This document shows positions 22,010 to 27,724 of a stretch of DNA of 27,724 nucleotides, piece after piece. The notes beneath the pieces are model-generated. The model made no database searches, was not told where the DNA came from, and saw only the letters and a program-made list of their open reading frames with translations. Position 1 is the stretch's first letter; every line of letters begins with the position of its first letter. The position numbers and the translations under genes were made by a program. The stretch is from Gammaproteobacteria bacterium (lineage in GTDB: Bacteria > Pseudomonadota > Gammaproteobacteria > Burkholderiales > Thiobacillaceae), in the NCBI GenBank assembly GCA_018820745.1, contig JAHJNP010000385.1, forward strand, positions 1 to 27,724, read 5' to 3'.

Positions 22010-22417
22010 TCAAGCCCGCTGGATCCACAGAATGCACCAGCCATTGGGACTGATCTGGCCTTCGACCACCTTGCAGGTATTCGACTCGGCGATGAAATGC
22101 AGACATCCGTCGCATTTCTGGTCGCCCTTCGGCTGATCCTGGTACTGCACGCTTGCCTGTGACGATTTCCCCGGCTCGCCCGGGGCAGCTGCGTCTGGGG
22201 TGGCGTCCGTGCCATTGGCGGTAGAGTCGGGCGGAGCCGGGGCAGCACCGGTTGCGTTTTCGTCTTGCTTTGAATCACAGCCAAAAAGTGCGGCCGGCAG
22301 CAGCAGGCCACACCCCACTGCCAGTGCGCCGCGCAACACCACCCTGCGCGGCGGAATTTCTTCGTTCACCCCGGCCTTGAACTGATTCTTGTTGCCTTTA
22401 TCGATATCCTGATTCAT
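22010..22417 (-). CDS. High-potential iron-sulfur protein (HiPIP)
   Basis: From ATG 22417 (AGGAG upstream) the protein has 135 residues. The C-terminal ~45 residues carry the HiPIP cluster-binding pattern: Cys102 and Cys105 (CDGC), Cys115 and Cys128, within CDGCLHFIAESNTCKVVEG and NGWCILW. Such proteins hold one [4Fe-4S] cluster and act as periplasmic electron carriers for respiration or photosynthesis. The N-terminus has a twin-arginine-like signal (PPRRVVLRGALAVGCGLLLPAALFGC), as expected for folded export. The signal ends in a Cys (FGC), so the protein may be a Tat lipoprotein. A ~50-residue Ala/Pro/Asp-rich linker then separates anchor and domain. The length exceeds classical HiPIPs because of the linker. 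Confidence 0.92.
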   Translation of the reverse strand: MNQDIDKGNKNQFKAGVNEEIPPRRVVLRGALAVGCGLLLPAALFGCDSKQDENATGAAPAPPDSTANGTDATPDAAAPGEPGKSSQASVQYQDQPKGDQKCDGCLHFIAESNTCKVVEGQISPNGWCILWIQRA

Positions 22418-22580
22418 CTCAAACTCCTCTGGCTTTTTGATCTGACGGGCGTCACCCCCCGCCGGGCTGCAGGAGGATGGTGGTGAGACCCCCCACACTT
22501 TTATAGAATCTTGCGATCAAAGTGCAAGGCGGGTCGTTTGCGCAGGCTCGTTTTGTTCGGTCTGGCGACCTGGCGCGCAC

Positions 22581-23912
22581 TCATGACGGCGGCCGATGCC
22601 TGCGGTGACGCAAAAACAGGCTCATCAGCGGCTTGACGCTGGTGCCGTGAACGAGAATCGAAAGCGTGACCGCAATCAGCGTCAATTGGATCAGATCCAG
22701 GGCCAACTCTTCGGGGAGGCCATGCTGGATGGCGAACATCAGGTAGTACAGTGAACCGATGCCGCGCACCCCGAACCAACCGACCATGCTGCGTGTCGGC
22801 CACAAGGTGCGCGTACCCAACAGGCCAACGAGGACACTGACCGGGCGCGCTACCATGAACAGGAACAGCGCAAGTCCCACTGCACGCCAGCTCCAGGAAT
22901 CGATAAACAGCGTGCCGCCGATCAGCAGGATGAGCACCAATTCCGAGAGTCGCTCCAGATGTTCCTTGAATACCAGGGACCCTTCGCTGACGGTCGGCGC
23001 GGGCTCGTTTTCCGGGCTTGGGTTTTCCGCTCCCGGTTCGTTCAGGCCGGTCTGCAACCGATCCGGGTTGTCCAGCGCGGCGCTGTTCATATCGGCGCCG
23101 GCGAGTTTAAGTTCGGTCTGGCGCAGCGCGACGGCAGCGAAAAATACCGCCAGAAATCCCCACGCATCGACCCACACGCTCAGGCCGTACACCACGCCGA
23201 TCAGGCCGAGTCCGAGGAAGTCGTCCATCAGCTTGTGCCGGGGGGGATGGCCGCGCAGTTTCCGTCCCAGATGGGCCAGTGCGGCGCCAGACATGACCCC
23301 GATTGCGATTGCCGCCGCCGTGGCCCACAGCACGTCGACCAGCGCCCAGCGCAGGCCGAACTCGCCGAGCTCGTGCAGCCCCAGCAACCCCATCCCCAGC
23401 ATCACAAACGGGAACGCGCTGCCATCGTTCATGCCCGCCTCGCAGGTCAGGGTGAAGCGAAGCCGGTCACGGTCGCCGGGATGGCGGGTCTGCACATCGG
23501 TCGCCAGCACCGGATCGGTAGGCGCCAGGATGGCGCCGAGCAGGACGCCCGCCCCGAGTGGCAGGCCGAGCAGGTAGTAGGCGAAGGCGGCGACCAGCCC
23601 GACGCTGACCGCCATCGACACCGATGCCAGCAGGATCGGCGTGCGCCAGCGGGCGAAGCTGAACGGCACCGGCATTTTGACGCCGGCGGAAAACAGCGAA
23701 ATCAGCACCACCACTTCGGTCAGCACTTCCAGCAACGCCGATTGCTGGAGCGGATTGAAGTGAAACAAATTGAGCATCGTCGGCCCGACCAGCAGCCCCA
23801 CCGCCAGGTAGACAATGGCCGGCGTCACCGGCAGGCGCTGGAGCAGCGGCGCGGTCAAGCCCCTGGCAAGCAGCAGGCCGCCCACGAGTAAAAACCATTG
23901 TGCGTTAGTCAT
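22581..23912 (-). CDS. CPA1-type cation/proton antiporter
   Basis: The 443-residue protein is strongly hydrophobic with about 10-12 membrane helices. Typical features include ILAPTDPVLATDVQ, CEAGMNDGSAFPFVMLG (the Asn-Asp pair of electroneutral antiporters), and the end SMVGWFGVRGIGSLYYL. It should exchange Na+ or K+ for H+ across the inner membrane for pH and salt control. Unusually, a cytoplasmic loop of about 45 Pro/Glu/Asn-rich residues (DNPDRLQTGLNEPGAENPSPENEPAPT) interrupts the second half. No C-terminal TrkA-C domain is present. ATG 23912 starts at once with a membrane helix. It diverges from the DUF1566 gene; the perfect dyad site G lies 79 bases upstream. Confidence 0.9.
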   Translation of the reverse strand: MTNAQWFLLVGGLLLARGLTAPLLQRLPVTPAIVYLAVGLLVGPTMLNLFHFNPLQQSALLEVLTEVVVLISLFSAGVKMPVPFSFARWRTPILLASVSMAVSVGLVAAFAYYLLGLPLGAGVLLGAILAPTDPVLATDVQTRHPGDRDRLRFTLTCEAGMNDGSAFPFVMLGMGLLGLHELGEFGLRWALVDVLWATAAAIAIGVMSGAALAHLGRKLRGHPPRHKLMDDFLGLGLIGVVYGLSVWVDAWGFLAVFFAAVALRQTELKLAGADMNSAALDNPDRLQTGLNEPGAENPSPENEPAPTVSEGSLVFKEHLERLSELVLILLIGGTLFIDSWSWRAVGLALFLFMVARPVSVLVGLLGTRTLWPTRSMVGWFGVRGIGSLYYLMFAIQHGLPEELALDLIQLTLIAVTLSILVHGTSVKPLMSLFLRHRRHRPPS

Positions 23913-23990
23913 GGCGCGTTCGCTTCATTGAGTTTTCCGTTTGACGTGATTGTCTCGGCGCACAGCCTAATCGGAATCAGGGTTTTCCGG

Positions 23991-24006
23991 TGTGCGCCAC
24001 CGTACA
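23991..24006. promoter_or_regulatory. Dyad operator candidate, site G (perfect)
   Basis: TGTGCG-CCAC-CGTACA matches all ten fixed positions of the shared dyad. It lies 79 bases upstream of the antiporter and 177 bases upstream of the DUF1566 gene, in their divergent promoter region; the rest of that 270-base gap holds nothing I recognise. Confidence 0.65.
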
Positions 24007-24182
24007 GACTACCGATAAGGCTGCAGCGGTGGCAAAGCGCAGGGAAGGAATGGCCGCCCCCCGCAGGAAAAAAACGCGCTGTCTGACCCTGAGCGTCTTG
24101 TTGGAAATTGCCTGACACCTATAACACTGACACAGCTTCACGATGAACCGGGCAGGGTGGCGTGGCCCGCACAGGAGATCGA

Positions 24183-25205
24183 ATGGAAGCAGGAAGCAAA
24201 CACGAAATGCAGCATTATTTGCATACCGGCCAGCGCACGTGCCATGCCGATGATGGACGCGAGATTCCGTGCGAAGGTTCCGGCCAGGACGCGTCGTTCG
24301 GCGTCGGCACGCCCTGGCCGGAACCGCGCTTCGACGTGCGCGGCGACGCCGTCACGGATCGGCTGACCGGCCTGATCTGGTGCCGCAACGCCAATCTTGC
24401 CGAATTCCCCCTCACCTGGCAGGAGGCGCTGGATTTCGTCGCGGCCATGAACCGCGAACAGCGTTTCGGCCGGCGCGACTGGCGCATGCCCAACCGCCGC
24501 GAACTGCGCAGCCTGCTCAGTCTGCAGGCCAAATTGCCGGCCCTGCCTGGGCATCACCCGTTTTCCGCTGTGTTCAACGGCTGGTACTGGACTTCGACCA
24601 CGGCGGCCATCAGCCCGGCGCATGCCTGGTACGTGGCGCTCGATGGCGCGCGCATGTTTTACGGCGGCAAGGATCAATCCTTCATGCTCTGGCCGGTGCG
24701 CGGACAAGGTCTGGGCGTGGTCCCGCGCACGGGGCAAAGCCTGTGCTACGACAGCGCCGGCAAAGCCGTCTCATGCGCCGGTTCAGGCCAGGACGGCGAA
24801 TTCCGCTACGGCGCCGCGTGGCCTGAACCCCGCTTCGAAATCCTGCAGGACGGCGTGCTGGATCGCCTCACCGGTCTGCTCTGGCGCCGCAGCGCAAAGC
24901 TCACCCCGCAACCCGTGGTCTGGCGCGAGGCATTGGCCGCGGTGGCTGCGCTTAACCACGACGGCCCGGAAATGAGCTGGCGGCTGCCCACGATCAACGA
25001 ACTGGAATCGCTGGTGGATTGCGCCGCCCACAGCCCGGCCTTGCCCTCGGGGCATTCTTTCGCCGAGGTGCAGGATGTCTACTGGTCGTCTACCACCAGT
25101 CTGTTCGAGCCCGATTGGGCATGGGCCCTGTACCTGGAAAAAGGCGCGACTGGCGTCGGTCAGAAGCGGTTCGCCAAATTTTCGGTATGGGCCGTGGCAA
25201 CGTAG
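24183..25205 (+). CDS. Protein with two tandem DUF1566 (Lcl C-terminal-like) domains
   Basis: From ATG 24183 (AGGAG 5 bases upstream) the protein has 340 residues. It contains two copies of a ~160-residue domain of DUF1566 type. Each has DRLTGL(I/L)W, a (T/V)W(Q/R)EAL helix, RMPNRRELRSLL / RLPTINELESLVD, Y(W)(T/S)S(T)T, and a final LWPV/SVWAV strand. DUF1566 is found in Legionella collagen-like adhesins (Lcl) and many bacterial exported proteins. Here no signal peptide or membrane helix is visible, so location is unclear. The repeats begin with Cys-rich linkers (RTCHADDGREIPCEG, LCYDSAGKAVSCAG). The gene stands alone, divergent from the antiporter, with dyad site G upstream. Readings from 24162 use a GTG without support. 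Confidence 0.85.
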   Translation: MEAGSKHEMQHYLHTGQRTCHADDGREIPCEGSGQDASFGVGTPWPEPRFDVRGDAVTDRLTGLIWCRNANLAEFPLTWQEALDFVAAMNREQRFGRRDWRMPNRRELRSLLSLQAKLPALPGHHPFSAVFNGWYWTSTTAAISPAHAWYVALDGARMFYGGKDQSFMLWPVRGQGLGVVPRTGQSLCYDSAGKAVSCAGSGQDGEFRYGAAWPEPRFEILQDGVLDRLTGLLWRRSAKLTPQPVVWREALAAVAALNHDGPEMSWRLPTINELESLVDCAAHSPALPSGHSFAEVQDVYWSSTTSLFEPDWAWALYLEKGATGVGQKRFAKFSVWAVAT

Positions 25206-25243
25206 CCATGGCCATCGTTTCAGGCACGTTGGAAAAACAGCGC

Positions 25244-25339
25244 TCATCCAGCCAGCCTGAACAGCGGAAACAGCCCGAACCACAGCAGATAGGTCAGCGA
25301 TGCCGCCATCAGCCCATCGATGCTGCGCGCGGCCGTCAC
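25244..25339 (-). CDS. Possible 31-residue membrane peptide coupled to folE
   Basis: The folE stop overlaps a GTG in the arrangement GTGA (25339-25336). From that GTG a frame runs 31 residues, [20 protein letters not shown] then [11 protein letters not shown]. It would be one hydrophobic helix with a terminal Gly. The stop/start overlap suggests translational coupling. An internal ATG would give 21 residues. There is no homology I recognise, and a chance reading frame of this length is possible. Confidence 0.3.
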   Translation of the reverse strand: MTAARSIDGLMAASLTYLLWFGLFPLFRLAG

Positions 25340-25977
25340 GTATTGCTCAACGGCCCCGCGCCGGTCCGCCCGATCATCGCCAGAAACTCGCGCCGGGTCG
25401 AGGCGTCCGAGCGGAAGGCGCCCAGCATGCGGCTGGTGACCATGGCCGCGCCCGGCTTGTGCACGCCGCGCGTGGTCATGCACTGGTGCGACCCTTCGAT
25501 CACCACCGCCACCCCTTTCGGCTGCAGCACGTCGTTCAGCGTGTCGGCGATCTGCACCGTCATTCTTTCCTGGATCTGCAGGCGTTTGGCATAGAGGTCG
25601 ACCAGGCGGGCAAGCTTGGAGATGCCTACCACCCGGCGGTCGGGGAGGTAGGCGACGTGCGCCTTGCCGATGATGGGCACCATGTGGTGCTCGCAATGGC
25701 TTTCGAAGCGGATGTCGGTCATGACGACCATCTCGTCGTAGCCATCGACCTCGCCGAAGGTGCGCGACAGAAGCTGCACCGGATCTTCAAGATAGCCGGC
25801 GAAAAATTCCTCGTAGGCCCGCACGACGCGCGCCGGGGTGTCGAGCAGACCCTCGCGGGCCGGGTCGTCGCCAGCCCAGCGGATCAGTGTGCGTACTGCA
25901 TTTTCGGCATCGTTGCGGCTGGGTCTGGCCGGGGGTTCGGATGATTGGGCGGGTGGGTCATGCGGTTCGGGTGCCAT
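25336..25977 (-). CDS. folE: GTP cyclohydrolase I
   Basis: The enzyme converts GTP to 7,8-dihydroneopterin triphosphate, the first step of folate (and preQ/queuosine) synthesis, in the cytoplasm. The 213 residues match the type IA enzyme. Zinc-binding residues Cys95 and His98 (SHCEHHMVP) and Cys166 ([11 protein letters not shown]) are intact, and the spacing of the two Cys (71) equals that of E. coli FolE. The core ([23 protein letters not shown]) is well conserved. The first ~20 residues are Pro-rich and variable, so the start at 25977 is probable but not certain; AAGGA lies upstream. Its stop overlaps a possible tiny membrane ORF. The usual folate neighbours are not seen here. Confidence 0.96.
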   Translation of the reverse strand: MAPEPHDPPAQSSEPPARPSRNDAENAVRTLIRWAGDDPAREGLLDTPARVVRAYEEFFAGYLEDPVQLLSRTFGEVDGYDEMVVMTDIRFESHCEHHMVPIIGKAHVAYLPDRRVVGISKLARLVDLYAKRLQIQERMTVQIADTLNDVLQPKGVAVVIEGSHQCMTTRGVHKPGAAMVTSRMLGAFRSDASTRREFLAMIGRTGAGPLSNT

Positions 25978-26114
25978 GCGGGCGGGGTCCTTTTCTGTTC
26001 AGGAAGTGGGTGTGCACGCGACGTACGGCCGCGTCCACGTGAAAGCCGTGTCGGTGCTGGCGGACGAACCGGGAACGCGATGTCTGTCATCACGTCTCCG
26101 TCCTTCTGGCGGGC

Positions 26115-26768
26115 TTACCGATCCCGATCCCGCCGCTGATCTTGATCCCGGCTCCGCTGGTCTCGCTGATAGCGCTCCCGATATTGCTCCCGCACGGCGG
26201 GGTCGCGCGGCTGGTAACGGTAACGCTCCTGCTGAAGCTCGCGTTGCCGCTCCACCTGCCGGGGATACTGATCCCTTGAATACTGCTGCTGGTACCTGGG
26301 CAGCGGGGCCGGCGCAGGAGCCGCACGGCGGTCCCATTCATCCCAGTTCCTTCTGCGTTGTTCCCAGTCCCGCCCCCAGTTTTCACGCCAGCGTGGCGGC
26401 TCATCCGGTCGCCATCCGCGGAAATAGGAAGGGGGCTTGCTGTAGTAGCGCACAGGGATTCGCAGGATGTACAGCGGCACGGCGTCCGGCTCCACAAACC
26501 ACCAGGGACCGTTGTACCAGGAGCTGGCGTACCAGTTGTCACTATGAAACACCCAGTACAAGCCGTCGTAGAAGAAGTAGTTCGCGTCCAGTCGCGGTGC
26601 GTAGTAGACCGGGTAACCCGGCATGCGGACAAGCCGCGGGTAGGCCGGCAGGTTGATCCCGATGCTGACGTGTGGCGTTCCGATACCGATGCTCACCTGC
26701 GCAGCAGAAGCCGCCAGCGGAGACATCAACACCCCCAGCACAAGGATTACGTTGCGAATTTTCAGCAT
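26115..26768 (-). CDS. Secreted Tyr/Trp/Arg/Gln-rich protein, unknown function
   Basis: From ATG 26768 (GGAGG upstream) the protein has 217 residues with a signal peptide ending in ASAA. The first part has repeated VSIGI motifs and a Tyr/Trp-rich segment (YPVYYAPRLDANYFFYDGLYW, DNWYASSWYNGPWWFVEP). The second half is a long Arg/Gln/Tyr-rich, low-complexity tail (RYQQQYSRDQYPRQVERQRELQQERYR). A similar protein type is common in betaproteobacteria near envelope genes, but I know no function. It resembles the smaller protein at 15546-15968 at its mature start. It is expected in the periplasm. A degenerate dyad (site H) lies 100 bases upstream. Confidence 0.8.
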   Translation of the reverse strand: MLKIRNVILVLGVLMSPLAASAAQVSIGIGTPHVSIGINLPAYPRLVRMPGYPVYYAPRLDANYFFYDGLYWVFHSDNWYASSWYNGPWWFVEPDAVPLYILRIPVRYYSKPPSYFRGWRPDEPPRWRENWGRDWEQRRRNWDEWDRRAAPAPAPLPRYQQQYSRDQYPRQVERQRELQQERYRYQPRDPAVREQYRERYQRDQRSRDQDQRRDRDR

Positions 26769-26867
26769 TTTTCGACCTCCGGTTAAAAAACCAAGCCGCA
26801 GCCATGGTCGACATGGAATGCGACGCCAACGCTTGTTGGTCGCACCCCCATTCCGCCCCGGCCACTC

Positions 26868-26883
26868 TGTTCTGTATAGCACA
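26868..26883. promoter_or_regulatory. Degenerate dyad candidate, site H
   Basis: TGTTCT-GTAT-AGCACA matches 8 of 10 fixed positions of the shared dyad; the two departures are one in each half and symmetric (G to T, C to A). It lies 100 bases upstream of the secreted-protein start at 26768. Confidence 0.35.
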
Positions 26884-26980
26884 GGAGATGATCGTGTTTG
26901 TTGATCATCTGACTTCAGGCGCTGTTCCCGCGCGCACCCGGAAGGCACAAAAACAGGGTTGCAGGCAATTCAAAATACCT

Positions 26981-27724
26981 TCAGTTGAACACCACCTCGA
27001 CGTGGTGCTCCCGGCGGTCGTCGACCAGCGGAATGCGCGTGTCGGGTTGTTGGACGCCATCCACCGTCACGCCGGTTACCTGCCCCGATGGTTCGCCGAC
27101 GCGCCTGATCGTGATGTGATAGACCGTCTCGCGGTAGCGGTAGTGGATTTTGTAGGAAGCCCAATCGGCCGGGACACACGGCGCAATGCGCAGATGGTCC
27201 ACTTCCAGCTGCAGGCCCAGCAGGGTCTCCACGGTCAGCCGGTACATCCAGCCCGCCGCGCCTGTGTACCAGGTCCAGCCGCCGCGGCCGGTGTGCGGCG
27301 ACACGCCATAGATATCCGCGCACATGACGTAGGGCTCGACCTTGTAGCGTTCGATCGCCTCCGCAGTGCTGCCGTGATGGACGGGATTGAGCATGGCGAA
27401 GAATTCCCATGCGCGTTCGGTGTCGCCCATCATGGCGAATGCCATCGTGGTCCAGATCGCGGCATGGGTATATTGGCCGCCGTTCTCGCGCACGCCGGGG
27501 ATGTAGCCCTTGATGTAGCCGGGCTCCAGATCGGACTTGTCGAAGGGCGGGTCGAGCAGCTGGATGATCTGCTTGTCGCGCCGCACCAGGCGCTGGTCCA
27601 CCGCCGTCATCGCCTGGCGGGCGCGCACCGGATCGCCGCCTTTCGAGATGACCGCCCAGCTCTGACTGATCGAATCGATCTGGCATTCGTCGTTGGCAGA
27701 CGAGCCGAGCGGGGTGCCATCGTC
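26981..27724 (-). CDS. GH94 glycoside phosphorylase-type protein, C-terminal part (start outside window)
   Basis: The frame is open through the right edge. The visible C-terminal 247 residues match family GH94, seen in cellobiose/chitobiose phosphorylases and in the C-terminal part of NdvB-type cyclic beta-1,2-glucan synthases. Landmarks are DECQIDSISQSWAVISKG, PPFDKSDLEPGYIKGYIPGVRENGGQYTHAAIW, RYKVEPYVMCADIYGVSPHTGRGGWTWYTGAAGWMYR and a final beta-sandwich (VYHITIRR.G). The sequence suggests a cyclic-glucan-synthase-like enzyme, which trims or sizes the glucan chain by phosphorolysis, but the missing N-terminus decides this. The stop is at 26981-26983. Confidence 0.9.
   Translation of the reverse strand, partial: DDGTPLGSSANDECQIDSISQSWAVISKGGDPVRARQAMTAVDQRLVRRDKQIIQLLDPPFDKSDLEPGYIKGYIPGVRENGGQYTHAAIWTTMAFAMMGDTERAWEFFAMLNPVHHGSTAEAIERYKVEPYVMCADIYGVSPHTGRGGWTWYTGAAGWMYRLTVETLLGLQLEVDHLRIAPCVPADWASYKIHYRYRETVYHITIRRVGEPSGQVTGVTVDGVQQPDTRIPLVDDRREHHVEVVFN

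Noticed and set aside
9045..24006. LexA-type boxes as an explanation of the repeated dyad
   Set aside because: LexA boxes need CTG-N10-CAG. The sites here have TGT-N10-ACA spacing with conserved inner CG pairs, and genes downstream are not DNA-repair genes.
26012..26030. Dyad-like sequence upstream of folE (TGTGCACGCGACGTACG)
   Set aside because: The half-sites are one base too far apart and the left half lacks the inner G, so it was not counted as a member of the dyad set.

Overview
The window is GC-rich, densely packed chromosomal DNA, most likely from a betaproteobacterium. The inference rests on the urea carboxylase/allophanate hydrolase pair, a high-potential iron-sulfur protein, the yqjD-yqjE-yqjK order, a LapA-like protein, and many small envelope or stress proteins (BON, CsbD, DUF883, DUF3309, lmo0937 type, DUF4398). 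A Thiobacillus-like or other Nitrosomonadales-type host would fit, but nothing here fixes the genus. I recognised no rRNA, tRNA, CRISPR array or intact insertion sequence.

Layout. 1-2509: the end of a urea carboxylase and a complete allophanate hydrolase, which together turn urea into ammonia and CO2. 2561-3797: a compositionally different two-gene cassette on the minus strand (PD-(D/E)XK-like and ParB-like proteins). 3882-8046: minus-strand PEBP-like protein, YajG-like lipoprotein, a three-helix membrane protein with a probable frameshift, and an LtaS-type sulfatase-fold transferase. 8579-12664: BON lipoprotein diverging from DUF4398 and OmpA-type lipoproteins, then tiny membrane proteins and yqjD-yqjE-yqjK. 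12714-15272: a REC-PAS-PAS-GGDEF-EAL cyclic-di-GMP protein. 15384-15549: a large imperfect palindrome that looks like a miniature mobile element. 15546-19471: a small basic secreted protein, a double-crystallin/glycine-zipper protein, a collagen-like lipoprotein, DUF3309, and a phospholipase-D-type cardiolipin synthase. 19627-23912: LapA-like protein, an exported protein of unknown function, zinc-ribbon, CsbD, HiPIP, and a CPA1-type antiporter. 24183 to end: tandem DUF1566 protein, folE, a secreted Arg/Gln/Tyr-rich protein, and the end of a GH94 glycoside phosphorylase-type protein.

The main new observation is a 16-bp dyad, TGTNCG-N4-CGNACA. Three intergenic copies match perfectly, four match 9 of 10 positions and two match 8 of 10. 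They lie upstream of the BON/DUF4398 pair, the crystallin/collagen-like pair, the 15546-15968 secreted protein, CsbD, the antiporter/DUF1566 pair, the 26115-26768 secreted protein, and weakly the lmo0937-type gene. In two divergent intergenic regions the sites come in pairs. This suggests one transcription factor controlling a dispersed envelope and stress regulon. The TGT-N10-ACA spacing equals that of CRP-type sites, but the regulator is not identified in this window.
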